The position numbers were made by a program, and so were the translations under genes. A stretch of DNA of 62,964 bases from NCBI GenBank assembly GCA_015680685.1, contig MNCI01004262.1, positions 673,589 to 736,552 on the forward strand, read 5' to 3'. The notes beneath the pieces were generated by a model that was not told where the DNA came from, ran no database searches, and was given only the letters and a program-made list of their open reading frames with translations. Origin of the DNA: Gnetum montanum. Lineage: Eukaryota; Streptophyta; Gnetopsida; Gnetales; Gnetaceae. Shown here piece after piece: positions 46,501-55,500 of the stretch. Within the stretch, counting starts at the first letter, position 1, and each line of letters opens with the position of its first letter.

Positions 46501-49500
46501 TGCTCACCTTGGAGCATAAGCTCAAGACAAGACCCTTATAAGAAATTCTCTCAATCTCTCTCAAGTGTTCTCCCTTGCCTCTCACTCAATTTCCCTTGCA
46601 CACGCTCTTTTCTTGCACAAGCCCTCTCCTTAAGACTAACATTCTCTTCCTTCAGATTCGGCTACTCAAATTCAAGCCTTTGATGCCATAGCTTTACTTT
46701 GACCAACATTACCATCACACACAATGGCATCAAAGGCCTTACTCTAACCAACAATGGCATCAAAGGCTTTACCCTGACCAATAATGGCATCAAAAGTCAC
46801 ATTGCATCCATCACACACAACATGAATGTCAATTTCATCACAATCACCACGATGACCATGATACTCATCATTACCATTGAAAACACCACTATCAAGCTAA
46901 AGTGAAAGACTAGCTTCCATCACACTAACTTCAATATGAAAGACATTACTACCATTTGCAAGGTAAAGCTTAGACTTACTTACCTCTTCATGGCTTCTCC
47001 CATCCATCCTTGGTTCAACTTGATCTTCCACATGTGGCTATCCAAGCTCATCAAAGCTTGAAGCTTCAAGATCCCAAATAGGAGTCCCCAATTCCAATGG
47101 TTCCTCCCTTTCAAAGAAATCACCAAAAAGCTCATCATCCCACTTTGGAGGCACCAACTCAAAAGGTAAACTCTCCTCTATTGCTTTAACATTGTATTCA
47201 TCAAAACCATCATCAAAGCAATCACTCTTCTACATACCTTGGCTAGCAAACTCGTATTTCTCCCATGAAATAGCCTCACTTTGGCCTAGACGCTCCTTTC
47301 CTTTAACATAAGGTATAGAACAATTGCAAAAAGAATGAGTATTATACCTTCTGGGGCTGCCCTTGACCCTCCTTGAAGAAGTCCCTTGATCATTGCCTCT
47401 CCTTTGGCCTTGATCTTTCACCCTCCATAACTCATGAGGTAGGAACTTTCCTAGATCAGCAACATACACCATCTTGAACTTTGAAGATCTCTTGGTCTCT
47501 TTGATGAAGCTCTTAGTTCCCTCCCTTGAAACCTTTGAGTATTGAGCACTCCTTTACTCAATAAGAGATACTTGGAAACTCCATTTCTCATTGAACTCTA
47601 CTTCACCAAACCTTACATCTTCCTCCTTTCATTGATGACTAGAAGATATTCTCTCAATTCTCCTCAAAATATTTCCCAAGTTAGTCTTGAATTTTTCCAT
47701 ATTCCTTCTAACCTCTTCCACACTAATAGATTTATTTGGCATACCTTTCATAGGCATAAAGGTAAAACTTAAAGCAACAAGAATGATATCCAAAAGAAAA
47801 TACACAAATATCCACAATAATATTCCTTTCATTCCTGGAAGAACACCAAGCTTCAACACAAAAGTGTAAAATTCAAACAATTCACTTCAAACCCTAACCT
47901 TTCAAGCAAATGACTGCTCAATTACCAAAAAGAAAATTGACCTTACAAGATTCAAACAATCTTTACCAATCTTAGGTTATTCAAACCCTAAGTAGGGTAA
48001 AGCTCAACAATTCTTCAGAATTTCTTTACGAGCTTGATAAAGATCAACAATTCAAGTGCGGTCACCTCCAAACCAAGCGCGCTAATACTAATCTAGTGTG
48101 AATCTACCTCAATAGACCCAAAAAAATGACCCATTCCACAACTTTTCCAAGAAAATTAAGCTTAGAAAACAAGAACAACACAAGAAAATGGAGACAATTC
48201 TCTCTTTTATTAAAACAACTCTCAAAATATAGAGAAATGCATCAAAGATTGAGGAGCCAAGCTCAACTCACACCTCTTCCAAAGATCTTAGAGGGCACAC
48301 ATGTCCCCTCTCAATCCCTCAATTGCTCACCTTGTAGCATGTAATGTATCATTCCTAATTACAACGCAAAATTGTATTATATGTTAAACAATGTAATTAA
48401 CCTTCGAATGAAGTGGTGCCTCATTAAGATGAGTTGTAATCATTTGTGATACTCTTTGGAGGTTTGACTTGTAGCATTTATACCCAAGAATCAGAGGTCG
48501 TCCCAACATGAAATTGCAAAGCCAACAAAAGCGAGCAATGAGAGCCAGGTGAAGCAGGACAAGAAGGGACTAATCACCCCTTCAATCTTATGGCCTAACC
48601 ATGGTGACAATGTTGGATTGTCTCTAAGGATCCTAAGTGTCATAGAAAGACAACCCCAAGGCTGTAAACATTGTTTCCAACATTATCATTATCAATAAAG
48701 TTGTTTTCTTCTTTTTCCGGTAATTTGAAGTGCATTATTCGAGTTATTAGCAATAAAACATCACCTATCCATGACATCCAAGAATGAGATGTCACAAAGC
48801 ATAAGCTCAAGACAATTATAAAAGATTCTCTCAATCTCTCTCAAGTGCTCTTCCTTGCCTCTCACCCAATTTCCCTTGCACAAGTTCTCCCCTTGAAACT
48901 AACCTTCTCTTCCTTCAAATTAGCCTACTCAAATTCAGGCCTTTGATGTCTTTGTATAGCTTCTTGGTGTGACCTTTTTTCTCCCCTAGCACCCAAAATC
49001 CAAATCAATATCCCTTGAAGTCTACCAAAGAAGACATCTTTGGAAAGGAAAAGACATCTTTCCTAAGCTGAAACTACTGCACAAAAGACATCTTTGTCGA
49101 GAGCCTATCATGTGCAAAAGACATCTTTTCAACTTGGCAGACATCTTTTGTCTCAAAAAGACATCTTTAAGCCTGGAAGACATCTTTCCAAGTGTTCCCA
49201 AAACAATCTGCCATCCAAGCTAAAGTCCCAAATGCCTCCACAAGCTCCCAAAGGCCCTTGAACATCCCAAAAGCATCCCAAACTCCTCAAGACATAAAGG
49301 CAACAGGATTACACAAGGGCTAGGTGATGTCCTCATTAGGTAGAGGCCTAACTACATGTATAAAAAAAGATCGTTAATCAAAGCCTCAATGCTCAACTTG
49401 TCAAGTATGGTCTTAGGAGGGTCAATGGATGAGCAAAAGCCTAACCTCTTCAAGTGGTTGTGCCTAGGCTTGAACCTACATCTTTTGGCTTCAAAACAAT

Positions 49501-52500
49501 CACCTTACCATTAGTCAAAATGATGATCCCTAAAACCTAAGCTTCTATACCTCAACAGGTATCCTATTGGGATCAAACTTGTGACTTGAGCATGTATAGG
49601 AAGTGTAATTGCCAAAGCATGGAGGAGAGAATAAATAGCACTGCTAAGAAGTTGAGAGGCATTGAGAGGCGTGTGGCTCGCTAAATTGAGTGTGAGGGCA
49701 GGTTTGTTAGGTGCATCATGATGGCTTCCACCGCAACATCCAACACTAAGTCATGGTCATCAGTTTCTTATCCATTGGGAGCTAGCCACTTGCTTTTCAC
49801 AAGGTAGAGGTAGAAAAAGTGGATTTGTAAGAGGAGGTAGATTTTCTGGCATAGTAGAAGGAGAATGGCTTTCATATTTCAATTTCAAAGAAAGCCCTGA
49901 AAAATCAACAACAACAATTTTGACATGCTCTTGATAGGCACATTTTCTAGTCAGGTGCCTTCATTCCACATGCAAGCATGGCCATCAATGGCAATGGAAC
50001 TAGCACCTCTCCAAGGTAATGCTTTTTTCTTTGAATTTGGCTCTCAATCAAACATGCATACAATAGAAGTAGGGATAGCATGATGGGTCAGAAATATGGT
50101 AATGAAGTTGAGAAATGGGAGCCTAGTTTCCTATTTGCACAATGGGAAAAACTAGGGATAGTGAAAGCCCCCAAACTATTTGCAATTTGGATCCAACTAC
50201 CTAGCTTGCCAGTAGAATTTTGGACTGGCAAGGTGTTTTAAGGAATTGTTATCAATAGACGATCACATGCTAAAAGGTTTTCTAGGTCTAGCAATGTGAA
50301 TATGTGTCTGCATAAAGGACACCAATATGATGAGGAAAGTAGAGTTGGAAAGCCCACACAACACATTTCTACAACCGATTGTGTTTGAAAATTTTCCAAA
50401 CAAATGTCAAATTTCCATAGAGAAAGGGCACATCGTAGTCTCTAGTCATAGTTGCCAACCCCCTCCTACAACATGTCAACAACAAATGTTGTTAAGAATG
50501 AAGCATTCTAGGCCTCAAAGACAACAAAAGCAATATTTTCCACCAACGTCTACAAGTGAAGGCATATCTATTAACGAAGTAGGCATATCAACCCTAGAGG
50601 CAATGATCAAAGCACAAGAGAAATTCGCAAGATCTGACTTCCCCAATCCTATCCTATTAGTGTCAAGGTTAAAATCATGGATTTTGCAAAGCCAAGTGCA
50701 ACACCCCTACCACAATGAATCATTTTTGATTTGTTGAGCATGTCCTTCAGCTCAGGACATCCATGCTCTCAGATCCTAAATCCTTTTCAGAAGCAAGGTA
50801 AACGTCAAGGCCAAAAAGCCAGTTTGTTGGAGGCTTATCAACAGCAAGTCAAAAGTGATAGAAATGGTCCAACACTAAAAAGGCCTGCATCTGAAGGACC
50901 AGAGTTCAAAGGGAAGGAGCAACAAGTTGCAGTATGGACATATTCTAAAATCCCAAACTTGAAGTGCCAAGTGGTAACCAAGGAGCATCTCTCATTCCTA
51001 GATTTCAGAAGAGGAAATTGCAAATGGAAAACAATATACAATTGATAAGTTTTTCTCTCATTCTTCCTTGGATGCATTGCTAGAAATTTCATCAAACATG
51101 CATCAAAATTAGATGGGTCCGTCCACCAAAGAACACAATGGAATCATGAAATTTCTCTTATAGAATGCAAATGGGTTACATAACCTAGAAAAATTGTTTT
51201 TTATAGCAAGTTGTTTAGTAGATATTTTGATGATTCAAAAGATCAAACTAATCAACCCACCATTTTACTTTCTTTTGGAATGGAAGAGTTTTTGGGAACC
51301 ATCACATGGGTAAAATGGAGGTCTAACAATTTTAAGGAGAACCCTAAAGTTCCAAGTCCTCTTTCACAATTATTTTTTAATTGGCTTGTCTAGGGCTGCT
51401 TTGAATATTTTGAATGTGTATGGCCCTTCGGTTTGGCGTGAACATATTTCCTTCATGTAGGAAATCTTTGGTTTGGCTCAATTTGGTAGATCGATGGTGG
51501 GATGTGACTAAAATATCATGAGATGTAAGACTGATCAAACCAATGGTTTCTTTGGCCCTTGTGAAGGTCAGGTTTTTGAGGATCTAGAGACTTGTAGTGT
51601 GGCAAAGGTGTTAAACACTGGAATCCAATTTTCCTAGAAGCAGCCTACTAAACAAGGCTAAAAAGCTTCTGTCTTAGATTTTTTTTTTCACTTCAAGAGA
51701 TTTATGGCAGAACTTTTCCCTAGTTTGCTTGACTTTGTCCAATGTGGTGCCAATTGGGATCAATTCCTCATCATCCTAAACAGTTCCGATTTGAAAATGT
51801 TTGGTGTGCTAATATTCATTTACAAGATGAAATTGCAAAGATCTAGAGCAAGGTCTCTCATTACAAAGGCTCAAGTGCATTCATGAATAAACTCAAAAAT
51901 GTTTGAGTTTCTTGTCAATCCCACCGTAAACAACCATACAAGTCTAGCTTAGCCCATAACTCTCCCCAAGAGCCATTCAAGGATGCATCGGCAAAGGTGT
52001 GGCCCTCCTATTTTTCAAGTTTGACACAAGAAGAACAAGCCTCAAGGAAGGGATGTAGAGTACAGCAGGTCTACTAGCAACAACAAGTGAAGGATCGTTG
52101 GTTGAAATAAAGGGATCAAAATTCCAAGTATTTTCACACTTTGACAACAAGGAGACATGCAAAAAAAAAGTTTAGTTAACTTCTCTAAATTTAGTTAGCT
52201 TCTCTAATGACACAACTGGATCTCCGCATGTGCTTTATTTTTATTTTTATTTTTTTTGTCTTTGTTTTGCAAGGATTTAGAAGTCTGCCCAAACCCACTT
52301 CTATAATTGGTCCTTGCTAAGCTCTCACTAGAAGATAATGTGTAGCTCAAGGCTCCCCATCCAAGGAAGAAATTCACTCACTTGTTGCAAGGGCCCCAAA
52401 AAATAAATCTACAAGCCCATATGATTGGAAGTTTGAGTTTTTTTAAAATGTACTAAGATATTTTAGGGAATGATCTAACCAACCTCCTTCACAATTGTTA

Positions 52501-55500
52501 CATTCATGCCATTTTTCCTAAGATTTGGAACAACGTGCCATGCAAAAGGGTTAGGAGTGGGCTTTCATTTCCTTCTAATGGAAAGAACTAGGTCTTAACC
52601 ACCTTTGATCTCTCATTTAGGCGCACAAGAAGATGGTCTTAGCTTTGGAAGCTTCCATGCTACCCAAAGGTTCATTTCTTTGATTGGCTTTTGGGGCATT
52701 GTGTTGTTTCCAATTTTAACAATTTGTAGCATAAGAGCTACCACATGGCCTCACATTTTGTCCTGTGCCATCCCCAGTCTGAGACTTTTGATCATCTATT
52801 TAAAGATTGTTCTTTTTGAAAGGCTATTAATGCCTTTATTATAAGATTGTGTGGCCCTCCTGAAATGCATTTCTCGGCATGGTTATTATGTTTAGACAGC
52901 CAAAGGGCACATGCAAGAGATGTTGTCATTTGGTTTGAGGCCACTTGGCAAGTGCAGTTGGAGCATAATCAAAGAATTTTCATGCAAACATAGGACACAA
53001 TCCATTGGTCGTGGCTATCAAAGCAATAAACTACATAGATTTGTGGGACAATTTGAAAGGATACAACATAGTTTCACCTATGAGATTACTCCGAATCCCT
53101 TGTGTCACCGGATCTAACTAACGTTTCTACATATCTTGTNCTCTGTTAAACACAAGCCAATCTCCCATGGCAACTTGACACAATCTATGACCCTTACATT
53201 ATTTATGGTGGCTGATTGGGACACATAATATTTGGCTCTGCAAGGATGCCCCTACACTTAAGTTCATCAAGTGCTTCAATCATGAAATGGCAAGACCTTC
53301 ATGGTTAAGGGCTTGACTATTCATGTAGCTCCCAAATCAATTGCTTTGACAACGGGTCTACATCTTGGAGGCACAATTTTCTCATACACAAAGTGCTTCA
53401 AAGTTGTAGATGTTGGAAGCTTGTGTGGCAATGGACCACTTCTAGTGGCCAAATGAAACACATACCCCATGCCAATATCCCCCTCCCTTGGAATGAGCTT
53501 GCAAATTAACTCATTAGGTATTTCACCCTAGATGCTCGATGCGACATCTCATTCCCAAATGTCAAGAATTATGGTTGTTTGTCACATGTAAATCATCGCA
53601 TATAACTCGAATAATGCACTTGAGATATAAAAGAAATGGCACTTTGAATTAAATGAAAAGAAAAGACAAGCCAACTTTATTAATGAAATTGTTTGGATAC
53701 ACTGTGAAATGGCCTTGGGGTTATTTTCCTATGACACTTAAGATCCTAAGAAGCAATCTAACACTACCACTATGGTTAGGCCACGAGCCTAAAAGGGTTA
53801 TCAATCTCTTCTTGCCTTGCTTCACCTAGCTCTCATCACTTGCCATTGTTGGCTCTGCAACTCCATGCATAGCCGAACCTCTAAGTCCCAGGCCTTAAAT
53901 GTCATGGGCCATACCCCCTCCCTGAAGGGTACCTCAAATAGTTACAACTCCTTATAATAAGACACCCTCCTTTTGAAGGTTAGCTACATCATTAACATAA
54001 TACAACTCCGCCCTTAACAAGAGATAGGACATTATACTCAAGTTACCTCTTTGTTTGGCATCCATTTCAAGTTTCTATGTAAGTTTTGTTTGGGAAGCCG
54101 TTAGACTTGGTATCCATGCCATATTTCTTTGCCAAGGAGCTTCACTATAAACCCACAAAAGTGGCAAGAGCTCACTTATATGTGGTTCCCCATGAGGGCC
54201 TTTTTGGCCTTCTCATCAACACTACAAGAGGTCTTCCCCTCCAAATGCATGAAGGTCCGCTTGCTCTTCCATCGGTAACACAATTCACCGCAGCTGTGGC
54301 CCAAAGTGTGTCCAATGATGATGCAAACTACAAGATAAAATTGCCCTCCATTAAAATTTGGCTGATCTTGCATGCATGCTTTCCAGAAGTGGGGTTTTTT
54401 TTTTTTTTTTTTTGAGCAGATGTTTTTTCATGCCAATGTTGAACATCAGAATTATGCCATTGGGTTGCCTGATTTTTTCAAATGGTTGTTTTTGGGTTGT
54501 TTTTTCTGCTAGCAGGTTGGTCTCCTTACTATCATGATCAGCTGGGAAGGCTAAGTTAATAGTCTTTCATTGTTGATTTTTTTGTCCTCCTGGCCTATCA
54601 AGGTGCCTACTATGCTTGCTGAATGTTTATTGTACTTTTTACTTTTATTAATATAATCTTTTTATCGTCATTCCCCTCAAAAAAATCCAAATAAATAGCA
54701 ATACTTATATAGGAACAGCCAATCAGATTGCTATAGTGGTCTTCCCAAGCAAGCCTCAATGGCAGATTGCGTGAAGGTTTCAGCTTTCCACAGTCAAAGT
54801 AGCATAAATGTTTCAGCTTTCACCAATGTTACTATAGGAATTTCATGCAATAATATAACTATACAGCATTTAACAAATAATATCCTAAGAAATAAAATAA
54901 AAACAAGAAAATTAAAATATAAGCATACATTTTTTGAAGAAATAAGATTTTAAATAAAATATGTCAGTCTATGGGAAAACAAGCCAGTGCTAAAAGCACT
55001 AGCTCTGCATTAATCTGGGTAAGAAAACTGATGTATGAAAAAACAATTTCATCGGATTTCACTGTGCTAGAAACTATGTACTTGGACAATGGATGAATCC
55101 CACACATGCATGCCCTCATGAAAGAAGAACAGCTCCACCACTACTTTTTAACAATCTTTTTATTTTTCACTTTTTTGGTGTTAAAAAAAGTAAACAGAAA
55201 ATTTTGTTAACAATAAAATTTCATGACTACAAAAAATTTTTGGCCATCTTTAAATTCAACCAAAGAACACAATTAAGGGTCTAGTACATATAATCTAAGC
55301 TGTACAAAACAAATTACTACTTACTCTAACATATTCAAGATCCTCTTTCAGTTGAGCAAGCTGCGTTGACATTTGCCCACCTTGCATCTCCAAGTCCTGC
55401 CCTTTATTTTCAAACATTAAGCGCTGCTTTTCTAGTCGCCTAATTCTCCTCTCTATTTTTCTTCTCTCTACACATCAAAAAATTAAATGTTACTAACATA

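Larger units (their letters stand above)
46274..49338 (-). mobile_element. Family-3 non-autonomous LTR element, inverted copy
   Basis: Same family as 2830-6301, on the minus strand: 5' LTR 49338-48095 (enlarged by a solo LTR), primer site near 48090-48067, one orphan ORF (47880-46900), truncated 3' LTR 46687-46274. Flanks GGGAG (46269-46273) and GGTAG (49339-49343) agree at four of five bases, a likely decayed target duplication. It sits in EFG1 intron 3. Confidence 0.75.
50090..54690 (+). mobile_element. L1-type LINE, rearranged
   Basis: ORF1-like DUF4283 region (50120-50290: WEPSFLFAQWEKLGIVKAPK, then IWIQLPSLPVEFWTGKV), then a linker ORF. Endonuclease traces follow (51140-51500: MKFLLWNANGLHNLEKL; AALNILNVYGPSVWREHISF). 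The zf-RVT end of ORF2 (52600-53000: LWKLPCYPKVHFFDWLLGH; HPQSETFDHLFKDCSF; EATWQVQLEHNQRIF) comes last. The RT core is largely missing. Its 3' end has TTTTTACTTTTATTAATATA and a short A-run near 54678-54684. A family-4 solo LTR interrupts it. Confidence 0.7.
41233..55324 (-). other. EFG1: EFG1 intron 3 (14.1 kb, transposon-filled)
   Basis: Bounded by GTAAGT (55324) and a GGCAG acceptor (41233). It contains, from high to low coordinate, a LINE (50090-54690) with a solo LTR, an inverted family-3 element (49338-46274) with another solo LTR, and about 5 kb of unassigned AT-rich DNA including a degenerate tandem repeat. All but the LINE are on the gene's own strand or strand-neutral. Confidence 0.88.
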
